NCBI GenBank assembly: GCA_029007925.1
Contig: JAQXIT010000071.1
Location: forward strand, 1-32,504
DNA from: Bacillota bacterium
GTDB lineage: Bacteria; Bacillota; Clostridia; Oscillospirales; Oscillospiraceae
Reading direction: 5' to 3'
Length of the DNA stretch: 32,504 nucleotides
This document shows, one piece after another, positions 8,889 to 14,819 of the stretch. Under the pieces are notes generated by a model, which saw only the letters and a program-made list of their open reading frames with translations, was not told the origin of the DNA and did no database searches. The stretch's first letter is position 1. Each line of letters begins with the position of its first letter. Both the position numbers and the translations under genes were made by a program.

Positions 8889-10157
8889 ATGAGTGAAACA
8901 ATTAAAATCGCCGTTTTCGGCTTGGGCGGACGGGGCCAAAGCCTGATTGAGTATGCCATTCTTCCTGCCTGTCAGGATATGAACGCGGAGATTGCCGCGG
9001 TATACGATCCCTATGAGGATCGCACCCAGGAAAGCGCCGCCATTGTGGAACGGATCACCGGCAAGCGTCCCATCGCGGCCAAAAGCGAGGAGGAGATCTT
9101 CGGCAATGCCGAGATCAAAGCCGTCATCGTATCGTCCTCCTGGGAGTCCCACGTGGATCTGGCGGTGAAATCCATGCGGGCAGGCAAATATGTTGCCTTT
9201 GAGGTGGGCGGCGCATACGCCCTGGAGGATTGCTGGAGGCTGGTAAACACATACGAAGAAACCGGCGTTCCCTGCATGATGCTTGAAAACTGCTGCTACG
9301 GTCAGCGGGAGCTGATGATCACAAACATGGTTCGCCAGGGCATACTGGGCAGCATTGTACACTGCTCCGGCGGCTACCATCATGATCTGCGGGATCAGGT
9401 GGCTCACGGTAAGGATATCCGCCACTACCGGCTCCGCAACTACCTCCACCGCAACTGTGAGAACTATCCGACCCATGAGCTTGGCCCCATCGCGAAGCTG
9501 CTGGATATCAACAACGGCAACCGGATGATGAGCCTGTCCTCCATGGCCTCCGACGCCAAAGGTCTGCACGAGTTTATCGTTGCTCAGCACGGTGAGGATC
9601 ACCCTCTTGCCAAGCTGGAGTTTGCCCAGGGCGACGTGGTCACCACCACCATCAAGTGCGCCAAGGGGCAGACCATTGTGCTGACGCTGGACACCACCCT
9701 GCCCAGAGGCTACTCCAGAGCCTTTACCGTCCGCGGTACAAAGGGTTCTTACTTTGAGGATACCGACTGCATTTTCCTGGACAGCGAACACCATGACTAC
9801 GAATGGGAGCCCAAGAAGATCTGGGACAACGCCAAGGATTATGAGGAAAAGTATCAGCATCCCTTGTGGCAGGGTTATGACCCCCATGCCGGTCAGGACA
9901 ATCACGGCGGCATGGACTATCTTGTGATCTGCGCCTTCCTGGAGGCCGTTCAGAAAAATGCCAAGCCTCCCATCGACGCATACGACGCGGCAGCCTATAT
10001 GTCCATTTCCGCCCTCAGCGAGGACTCCATCCAGCGGGGCGGCGCGGTTGTCTCCATCCCTGATTTTACCCGCGGAAAATGGTATATGCGGCAGGACATC
10101 GATTACTCTCTGAAGTATAATCTGGATCAGGATGACCCCTTCCGAGATATCCACTGA
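8889..10157 (+). CDS. Gfo/Idh/MocA-fold protein, GH109-like (NAD-dependent glycosidase or dehydrogenase)
   Basis: The protein has 422 residues. The start is the ATG at 8889 with GGAGGAG 7-8 nt upstream; an in-frame TTG at 8874 lies before that site. KIAVFGLGGRGQSL (Gly11-Gly16) is the dinucleotide-binding loop of a Rossmann fold. YHHDLR (163-168) and YPTHELGPIAKLLDINNG (193-210, His196) resemble the YPTH-x-LGP-x-A-x-x-x-x-INRG signature of GH109 alpha-N-acetylgalactosaminidases, which cleave glycosides by NAD-dependent oxidation and elimination. There is no signal peptide, so it would act on an imported sugar. Last gene of the AraC / PIG-L / NagB-like unit. A plain sugar dehydrogenase is the main alternative. 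Confidence 0.8.
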   Translation: MSETIKIAVFGLGGRGQSLIEYAILPACQDMNAEIAAVYDPYEDRTQESAAIVERITGKRPIAAKSEEEIFGNAEIKAVIVSSSWESHVDLAVKSMRAGKYVAFEVGGAYALEDCWRLVNTYEETGVPCMMLENCCYGQRELMITNMVRQGILGSIVHCSGGYHHDLRDQVAHGKDIRHYRLRNYLHRNCENYPTHELGPIAKLLDINNGNRMMSLSSMASDAKGLHEFIVAQHGEDHPLAKLEFAQGDVVTTTIKCAKGQTIVLTLDTTLPRGYSRAFTVRGTKGSYFEDTDCIFLDSEHHDYEWEPKKIWDNAKDYEEKYQHPLWQGYDPHAGQDNHGGMDYLVICAFLEAVQKNAKPPIDAYDAAAYMSISALSEDSIQRGGAVVSIPDFTRGKWYMRQDIDYSLKYNLDQDDPFRDIH

Positions 10158-10273
10158 TGTTCAGGCACGGTGACCGCATTGCGGAAGCTGAAGTCGTCAC
10201 CCGGTGCATTCGGTTCCGTCACCTTATCTTCTTAAGTTTTTTCTTTGTTAAAACTCACTTTTGGATCAAGAAA

Positions 10274-10311
10274 TCCCCCGGTGCAGTACGGATCGCGTAT
10301 GCACCGGGGGA
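10274..10311. terminator. Hairpin between convergent genes
   Basis: TCCCCCGGTGCA (10274-10285) pairs with TGCACCGGGGGA (10300-10311), 12 bp with a 14-nt loop. The flanks are A/T-rich but without a long T-tract on either strand. It sits between the end of the amino-sugar operon and the convergent ArsC-like gene and could end both transcripts. Confidence 0.6.
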
Positions 10312-10318
10312 TAAATAT

Positions 10319-10671
10319 TCACTTTCCAAGCACAGCCTCCCAGTCTGTTTCTCTGAACCCGATGAGGATAAAATCGTCACCGACCAGGATTGGGCGCTTC
10401 ACCAGCATACCGTCCGTTGCCAGCAGCGCAAGCAGCGTTTCCTCACTCATAGTCGGAATTCTCTGGCTGAGCTTCATTTCCTTGTACATCAGGCCGCTGG
10501 TATTGAAGAGCTTCCTCAGCGGCAGACCGCTTGATTATGCCAGTTTTTCAATTCCTCTGCACTTGGGCTGCATTCCTTGATGTTCCGTTCTTCAAAAGCA
10601 AAGGCCCTTTCCTCCAGCCATTTTCTGGCCTTCCGGCAGGTCGCGCATTTGGGATAACACACAAATTGCAT
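10319..10671 (-). pseudogene. ArsC/Spx-family (arsenate reductase-like) gene with a one-base frameshift
   Basis: The start is the ATG at 10671 with GGAGGT 5 nt upstream. The first frame gives MQFVCYPKCATCRKARKWLE, with the family CxxC (Cys9, Cys12), then continues to about ELKNWHNQ and stops at 10516. One base later the other frame resumes the family sequence: SGLPLRKLFNTSGLMYKEMK, then PTMSEETLLALLATDGMLVKRP and ILVGDDFILIGF, ending at 10319. Restoring one missing base near 10531-10533 would give a normal protein of about 117 residues. This is either a recent inactivation or a sequencing/assembly error; the otherwise intact family sequence suggests it is very recent. A possible -10 (TACAAT, 10692-10697) lies just upstream on the minus strand. 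Confidence 0.8.
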
Positions 10672-10692
10672 AGCACACCTCCGTATCCGTGA

Positions 10693-11025
10693 TTGTATTC
10701 ACCGAGAAATATTGCGATTAACGATAGCAACAGCAAGGAAAGCAGCCGGGCAATCAAGGAACTACTCAAACTGATGGGGCGAAATCGCGATCGGCTACAC
10801 GATTCCATGGCGGCAGAACAACGGGAGACGCTTGAAAAATACGATGACTGCGTCAACGAAATGTACGGTTTGATCGAACTGGAGATTTTCTCCTATGCTT
10901 TCCGGCTCGGCGGTAGGCTTATGCTTGCCATGCTGATGGACAGCGGCGAGGATGACGAAAGCAGAAAAAGACCACACAGCAGACTCCAAAGCCTGTTGTG
11001 TGGTCTTTCTGTTGGCTCCGCTTGA
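10693..11025 (+). pseudogene. Small helical protein fragment (DUF6809-like?), probably 5'-degraded
   Basis: The open frame follows a stop at 10690-10692 with no ATG or ribosome binding site at its 5' end. From about SRAIKELLKLMGRNRDRL to EIFSYAFRLGGRLMLAML it resembles small Clostridia proteins with an FRLG motif (I believe those named DUF6809), which normally begin with a short conserved segment that is not recognisable here. The last 20 codons run through a terminator hairpin (10967-11008), suggesting the original stop has also been lost or lies unusually far 3'. Its 5' end overlaps the likely promoter of the divergent ArsC-like gene. It may be a remnant or a TTG-started gene; function unknown. 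Confidence 0.5.
10967..11008 (+). terminator. Intrinsic terminator overlapping the end of the small ORF
   Basis: AAAGACCACACA (10967-10978) pairs perfectly with TGTGTGGTCTTT (10997-11008), 12 bp with an 18-nt loop. The right arm ends in TTT and the minus-strand flank has T5, so it could work in both directions. It lies inside the open frame 10693-11025. Confidence 0.65.
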
Positions 11026-11106
11026 GGACATCACTCAACAATTATCGTTGGTTTCCATAATCCCTAAGTGAGCGCCCCAAACCGGGCGTTCCTTTCGCGG
11101 TGACCG

Positions 11107-11136
11107 TTGACAAGGCGCCCCCCGCCATGGTAGGAT
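11107..11136 (+). promoter_or_regulatory. Promoter for the HAD phosphatase gene
   Basis: TTGACA (11107-11112), an 18-nt spacer and TAGGAT (11131-11136) preceded by TGG (extended -10), 24 nt upstream of the ATG at 11161. The -35 is perfect. Confidence 0.65.
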
Positions 11137-11160
11137 AAGGAAAACGAAAGGAATGAGTTC

Positions 11161-11802
11161 ATGGCTGCAAATTGTATCTTTTTCGATCTGGACGGCACCC
11201 TGACCGACTCCGGCGAAGGCATCATCCACTGCGCCTCGCTGACGCTGGAGCACTTTGGTCTGCCGGTACCGGAAGCCTCCGCCATGCGGGTGTTCGTGGG
11301 CCCGCCGCTGCGGGAAACCTTCCCGAAATTCGGCGTTCCCGCCCATAAGGTGGAGGAAGCCGTTCGGATTTATCGGGAATACTATGTCCCCATGGGGATG
11401 TTTGAAAACCGCCCCTACCCCGGCATCGCGGAGCTTCTGAAAAAGCTGCGCCGGGACGGTTTCCGACTGTTTGTGGCCACATCCAAGCCGGAGACCATGG
11501 CTGTGACCATTCTGGAAAAATTCGGTATGGCAGCTTTCTTTGAGCGCATCTGCGGCTCCACCTGCGACGGTACCCGGGACGGCAAGGATCAGGTCATCGC
11601 CTGTCTGCTGGAATCCGTCGGCGACCCGGGGGAAATCGTTATGGTGGGCGACACGGTTTTTGATGTCACCGGCGCCGCGCGCCATGGTATTCCCACCGTC
11701 GGTGTGTCCTGGGGCTACGGTGACACCGCGGAAATGGTCTCCGCAGGCGCCGCTGCCATCGTCCGCACCATGGATGAGCTGTATGCTTATTTGATAGGAT
11801 AA
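11161..11802 (+). CDS. HAD-superfamily phosphatase (phosphoglycolate phosphatase-like)
   Basis: The protein has 213 residues. DLDGTLTDSGEG (Asp10 nucleophile, Asp12) is HAD motif I, VATSKPE is motif II, the Lys of GKDQ is motif III and MVGDTVFDV is motif IV. A helical cap domain lies between motifs I and II (about residues 18-80), as in the phosphoglycolate phosphatase / beta-phosphoglucomutase group. It is cytoplasmic. Family members dephosphorylate small phosphometabolites and the substrate cannot be read from sequence. It is a single-gene unit with its own promoter and a strong terminator. Confidence 0.92.
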   Translation: MAANCIFFDLDGTLTDSGEGIIHCASLTLEHFGLPVPEASAMRVFVGPPLRETFPKFGVPAHKVEEAVRIYREYYVPMGMFENRPYPGIAELLKKLRRDGFRLFVATSKPETMAVTILEKFGMAAFFERICGSTCDGTRDGKDQVIACLLESVGDPGEIVMVGDTVFDVTGAARHGIPTVGVSWGYGDTAEMVSAGAAAIVRTMDELYAYLIG

Positions 11803-11814
11803 TCCTAGGTCAGG

Positions 11815-11849
11815 AAAACCCGTATGGCAAGTGGGCCATACGGGTTTTT
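11815..11849 (+). terminator. Strong bidirectional terminator between convergent genes
   Basis: AAAACCCGTATGGC (11815-11828) pairs with GCCATACGGGTTTT (11835-11848), 14 bp with a 6-nt loop, followed by T5 overlapping the right arm. The A-run in the left arm gives a T-run on the minus strand, so it can also end the convergent gene at 11857. Confidence 0.9.
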
Positions 11850-11856
11850 GCGTCCA

Positions 11857-12276
11857 TTATGCCGGGTACACATTGATCACCCAGATCAGCAGCGGCAGTG
11901 CCAGAGAGAACATACTGACCAGCCAGGGTGTCAGCGTTCGCTTGGATGCGAACATCAGCAGCAGGCACAGCGCCGTGACCGCAACGGGGCCCAGCACGGC
12001 AAGCTCCCGGGCGATCTGAATGGCAAAGGTTCCGTCGGTCTGCAGATTCAGCCCCACCGTGGCGGGAAGCTGACGCATATTGCGCAGGGCGAGCACAACC
12101 GTCCCCACGCAGACAGGGATGGCCAGCAGCACCTTCTTCAGGCGAACCGTACAATTCCACGCCCGCGTCATTAGGCTGCCGGCTTTCCCGGTGAAAGTAC
12201 GGACTTTTTCAGCCGCCGGTTTTACCTTTTCGGTGAATCCATTCCATTTTGCCGCGAAGGTCTCCATAAAATTCAT
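11857..12276 (-). CDS. Small membrane protein of unknown function
   Basis: The protein has 139 residues; GGAGG precedes the ATG at 12276. The first ~45 residues are basic and amphipathic (KVKPAAEKVRTFTGKAG). Then come three hydrophobic segments, about 47-64 (VLLAIPVCVGTVVLAL), 93-110 (LAVLGPVAVTALCLLLMF) and 117-137 (WLVSMFSLALPLLIWVINV), so it probably has three membrane spans. I do not recognise a family. It has its own near-consensus promoter just after the coaX stop and shares the terminator at 11815-11849 with the HAD gene. Confidence 0.75.
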   Translation of the reverse strand: MNFMETFAAKWNGFTEKVKPAAEKVRTFTGKAGSLMTRAWNCTVRLKKVLLAIPVCVGTVVLALRNMRQLPATVGLNLQTDGTFAIQIARELAVLGPVAVTALCLLLMFASKRTLTPWLVSMFSLALPLLIWVINVYPA

Positions 12277-12309
12277 AAGCTGCCTCCATCCGGGGATCTC
12301 TTTTCCCTT

Positions 12310-12338
12310 ATTTTATCACATTCCCTGCCGTTATGCAA
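12310..12338 (-). promoter_or_regulatory. Promoter for the small membrane protein gene
   Basis: On the minus strand: TTGCAT (12333-12338), 17-nt spacer, TAAAAT (12310-12315) preceded by TGA (extended -10). Confidence 0.65.
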
Positions 12339-12343
12339 GGGGC

Positions 12344-13111
12344 TCAGCGTTTATTGTCCCGGTACAGCGCGGCCAGGCCCTTGAGGATCAGATCCTTGTC
12401 ATAGATCATAGGCGTTCTGCACATGGGAATCACGAATTTGGCAATGCCGCCGGTGGCGATGACGGTGGTTTTCTGCCCAAGTTCCTCCTCCATCCGCTCC
12501 ACCAGACCGTCCAGCATGCAGGCGCTGCCCAGCATGACGCCACTGCGCATACATTCAAAGGTATTGCGCCCGATGGCTCGTTTGGGTTGATCCAGCTGCA
12601 GCCCCGGCAGCAGCGCCGTCCGCTCCGTCAGAGCGTCCAGAGAGATCTTCACGCCCGGGCAGATACATCCGCCGATGAAGGCACCGTTTTCGTCCAGCAC
12701 CGTCACGGTGGTGGCGGTACCCATATCGATGACAATCAGCGGCGGCTTATGCTCCCGCAGAGCCGCAACGCTGCCCACCACCAGATCCGCGCCGGTCTGC
12801 GCCGGATTCTCAATTTTGATGTTCAGACCGGTTTTCAGCCCGGGGCCAACCACAAGGCTGGATTTACCCGTCAGTTTTTTGATGGCGGTCTGCATGGAGT
12901 TCAGTACCTGGGGTACCACCGAAGCAATAATGGAACCCTCGATGTCCTCCGGAGCCGTTTTGTATACATCCAGAATCATCTTCAGGTCGATGCAGTATTC
13001 GTCGGAGGTTTTGGTGGCATCGGTACGCAGCCGCGCCTCGAACGCGATGCTGTCTCCCTCCACGCCGCCGAGAACAATATTGGAATTTCCGATATCGATG
13101 GTCAGAATCAT
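12344..13111 (-). CDS. coaX: Type III pantothenate kinase
   Basis: The protein has 255 residues, the usual length for CoaX. It phosphorylates pantothenate, the first step of coenzyme A synthesis, in the cytoplasm. MILTIDIGNSNIVLG is the N-terminal phosphate-binding loop of the ASKHA fold; ENPAQTGADLVVGSVAA and LIVIDMGTATTVTVLD are the family signatures carrying the catalytic Asp; GGCICPGVKISLDAL and the C-terminal VIATGG complete the fold. The ATG at 13111 overlaps the TGA of the upstream phosphodiesterase gene (ATGA), so the two are probably translationally coupled. No birA or other CoA gene is next to it. Confidence 0.97.
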   Translation of the reverse strand: MILTIDIGNSNIVLGGVEGDSIAFEARLRTDATKTSDEYCIDLKMILDVYKTAPEDIEGSIIASVVPQVLNSMQTAIKKLTGKSSLVVGPGLKTGLNIKIENPAQTGADLVVGSVAALREHKPPLIVIDMGTATTVTVLDENGAFIGGCICPGVKISLDALTERTALLPGLQLDQPKRAIGRNTFECMRSGVMLGSACMLDGLVERMEEELGQKTTVIATGGIAKFVIPMCRTPMIYDKDLILKGLAALYRDNKR

Positions 13112-13605
13112 TTCATTTCCTCCAGGTCCTCCTGCCGAAGCAGCCGGCAGGACAGAATTTTCTCATGGTCGGTTTCCATCAGGCCTGCGCTGCCGCCGCC
13201 GTAACCGCAGCTTCCGGGATTCAGAACCCACAGCCCGTCCTCCTCCCGATGGCAGTCAGCCCGGTGGGTGTGACCGTAGAGCACGGCGGCTGAGCCGCTT
13301 TCCCGGGCGTCCCGTAGCAGCGTAAACAGCCCCGTTTTGACCCCGTTCAGGTGGCCGTGGGTCATATACAGCTTCACACCGCAGACCGGGTAGCAAAGCG
13401 TCCGCGCCGTCTCCGGCGGGCAGCGGAACCGGTCGCAGTTGCCCGGCACCATATGGACGGGAATATAGGGATTTTCCTCCGCCAGCACCCGCGCGTCGTC
13501 GTAGTAATCGCCCAGATGGACGATGGCATCGGGCTTCACCGCCCGGACTGCCTCCCGCATAAAGCGAAGCGCGGAGTGGGAATCGGACAGGACAAGAATT
13601 TTCAT
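13108..13605 (-). CDS. YfcE/MJ0936-type metallophosphoesterase
   Basis: The protein has 165 residues. The start is the ATG at 13605 (MKILVLSDSHSALRF), since the family begins at this strand; longer open frame upstream lacks family sequence and overlaps the promoter. Metal-binding motifs in order are DSH, GDYYDD, GNCD, THGH and GHTHRAD, followed by NPGS. Family members are small cytoplasmic phosphodiesterases with unknown natural substrates. The ribosome binding site is weak. The gene overlaps coaX by 4 nt. Confidence 0.93.
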   Translation of the reverse strand: MKILVLSDSHSALRFMREAVRAVKPDAIVHLGDYYDDARVLAEENPYIPVHMVPGNCDRFRCPPETARTLCYPVCGVKLYMTHGHLNGVKTGLFTLLRDARESGSAAVLYGHTHRADCHREEDGLWVLNPGSCGYGGGSAGLMETDHEKILSCRLLRQEDLEEMK

Positions 13606-13657
13606 GGTACACCAACCGTTCCGTTCACGCATATAGTATAACAGTTTCCGCAGGCAC

Positions 13658-13686
13658 ATTATAGCAGATATTTTGACGGGAGGCAA
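13658..13686 (-). promoter_or_regulatory. Promoter for the phosphoesterase-coaX operon
   Basis: On the minus strand: TTGCCT (13681-13686), 17-nt spacer, TATAAT (13658-13663) with an upstream TGC (extended -10). The -35 overlaps the ribosome binding site of the divergent gene at 13691. Confidence 0.65.
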
Positions 13687-13690
13687 TGAT

Positions 13691-13924
13691 ATGCAGAAAA
13701 AAAGGGATGAATTTTCCGACTTTTCCATACAGCAGGCCAGAAAGCTGGCGCAGAGCGGCGTCGGTCAGGAACTGCTGGCGGTGCTGCAAAACACCCAGGG
13801 AGATCAGCTCCGGCAGGCCATGGAGCAGGCCGCCGCAGGTGATTACGCAAAGGTGAAGGAAAGCCTTGAGGCAATGATGTCCTCGCCCGAAGCGCGGGAG
13901 CTTCTGGAGAAGCTCCGGGGGTAA
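13691..13924 (+). CDS. Small helical protein of unknown function
   Basis: The protein has 77 residues. The start is the ATG at 13691 with GGGAGG 7 nt upstream. It is charged and predicted all-helical: MQKKRDEFSDFSIQQARKLA, then AVLQNTQGDQLRQAMEQAA and a final SSPEARELLEKLRG. No membrane span, signal or metal motif is seen. It is the first of three closely packed small genes (6-nt gap to the next). I do not recognise a named family. Confidence 0.8.
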   Translation: MQKKRDEFSDFSIQQARKLAQSGVGQELLAVLQNTQGDQLRQAMEQAAAGDYAKVKESLEAMMSSPEARELLEKLRG

Positions 13925-13930
13925 CGGCAA

Positions 13931-14338
13931 ATGGACGATATGGAAAGCAAACTCAGCGCCATTCTGGGAGATCCCCAGATGATGCGGCAGATCATGTCCA
14001 TGGCCCAGGCTCTCGGGCAGTCCCCGCCGGAACCGCCTAAGCAGGATCCTCCGCCAACGCAGGATCCCCCTCCGAAGCAGTCTCCGCCGCCCAGAACGCC
14101 CCAGCCTCCGATGCCGGCACCCGGAGGCGCGGATATGGCCATGCTGCAGAAGCTGATCGGCGTAACGCGGCAGTCGGGAATCGACAAGAATCAGCAGAAT
14201 CTGCTCAAAGCGCTGAGTCCCTATCTCAGCCGTGAGCGGATTGTGAAGCTGGAGAAAGCCATGCGGGCGGCAAAGATTGCCGCTCTGGCATCCACGGCGC
14301 TGAGCAGCGCCGGTATTTCCTTCCAGTCAGGCAGGTGA
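13931..14338 (+). CDS. Small protein with proline-rich linker, unknown function
   Basis: The protein has 135 residues; GGGGG 4-5 nt upstream of the ATG at 13931 can serve as ribosome binding site. Residues 1-32 are a helical segment (MESKLSAILGDPQMMRQIM), followed by a proline-rich linker with PPP-repeats (about 34-65). A second helical domain follows (MLQKLIGVTRQSG to RIVKLEKAMRAAKIAALAS). Its N-terminal segment has the same SxxxRxLL / DPQMM flavour as the preceding small gene, so the two may contact each other. No export signal is seen. Function unknown. Confidence 0.8.
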   Translation: MDDMESKLSAILGDPQMMRQIMSMAQALGQSPPEPPKQDPPPTQDPPPKQSPPPRTPQPPMPAPGGADMAMLQKLIGVTRQSGIDKNQQNLLKALSPYLSRERIVKLEKAMRAAKIAALASTALSSAGISFQSGR

Positions 14339-14343
14339 CGAAT

Positions 14344-14694
14344 ATGTATAACCGATATGTACCCCAGCCCGACGGATCCTATCGCCGCAGCCGTGTGGCG
14401 GATCCACAGAACCGACCGTCCCCGCCGCCACCGCCGCAGGCCGCTCAGCCGCCTCGGCCGGAACCTCAGGCACCGCCCTGTCCGCCGCCGGAGCCTCCAC
14501 GGGAGAGCCGCCGTGACGAAGTACATCCCTGCCGGAGATCCCCCGGCGCCGGTGATTTTCTGATGGGGCTGCTGCCGAAAAATCTGGATACAGGGGATCT
14601 GCTGGTGATCCTGCTGTTGCTCCTGATGGCCGGCGATTGCCCGGAGGATAAAAACACCGCCCTTTTGACTCTGGCTCTGTACCTGTTTTTGTGA
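14344..14694 (+). CDS. Proline-rich small protein with C-terminal membrane segment
   Basis: The protein has 116 residues. The start is the ATG at 14344, with AGGTGA 5 nt upstream; a GTG at 14335 overlapping the previous stop is the alternative. Residues 1-60 are hydrophilic and very Pro/Arg-rich. The C-terminal 35 residues (GDLLVILLLLLMAGDCPEDK and TALLTLALYLFL) form two short hydrophobic helices separated by an acidic turn, suggesting a membrane hairpin or tail anchor. It is the last of the three-gene cluster and is followed by a hairpin. Function unknown. Confidence 0.78.
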   Translation: MYNRYVPQPDGSYRRSRVADPQNRPSPPPPPQAAQPPRPEPQAPPCPPPEPPRESRRDEVHPCRRSPGAGDFLMGLLPKNLDTGDLLVILLLLLMAGDCPEDKNTALLTLALYLFL

Positions 14695-14706
14695 TGGTCG
14701 GGCCAA

Positions 14707-14742
14707 AACAGCCAAGGCTTCCCGCAGGCAGCCTTGGCTGTT
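14707..14742. terminator. Hairpin between convergent units
   Basis: AACAGCCAAGGCT (14707-14719) pairs with AGCCTTGGCTGTT (14730-14742), 13 bp with a 10-nt loop. T-tracts are poor on both strands, but its position between convergent genes supports termination. Confidence 0.65.
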
Positions 14743-14819
14743 GGCGCTGATTCAGTTTTCTTTGGGCATATCTATGCAGTCTGTCGCAGTGTTTCCTGCA
14801 TTTTGGCAGAGATGCAGTG

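Noticed and set aside
7779-10154. A 791-codon open frame on the minus strand opposite the PIG-L, NagB-like and GH109-like genes
   Set aside because: It is the antisense of three well-recognised genes, has no family features and owes its length to the GC-rich codon use of the plus strand.
10157-10534. Plus-strand open frame after the GH109-like gene
   Set aside because: It crosses a hairpin and is antisense to the ArsC-like family sequence; no start signals or domain.
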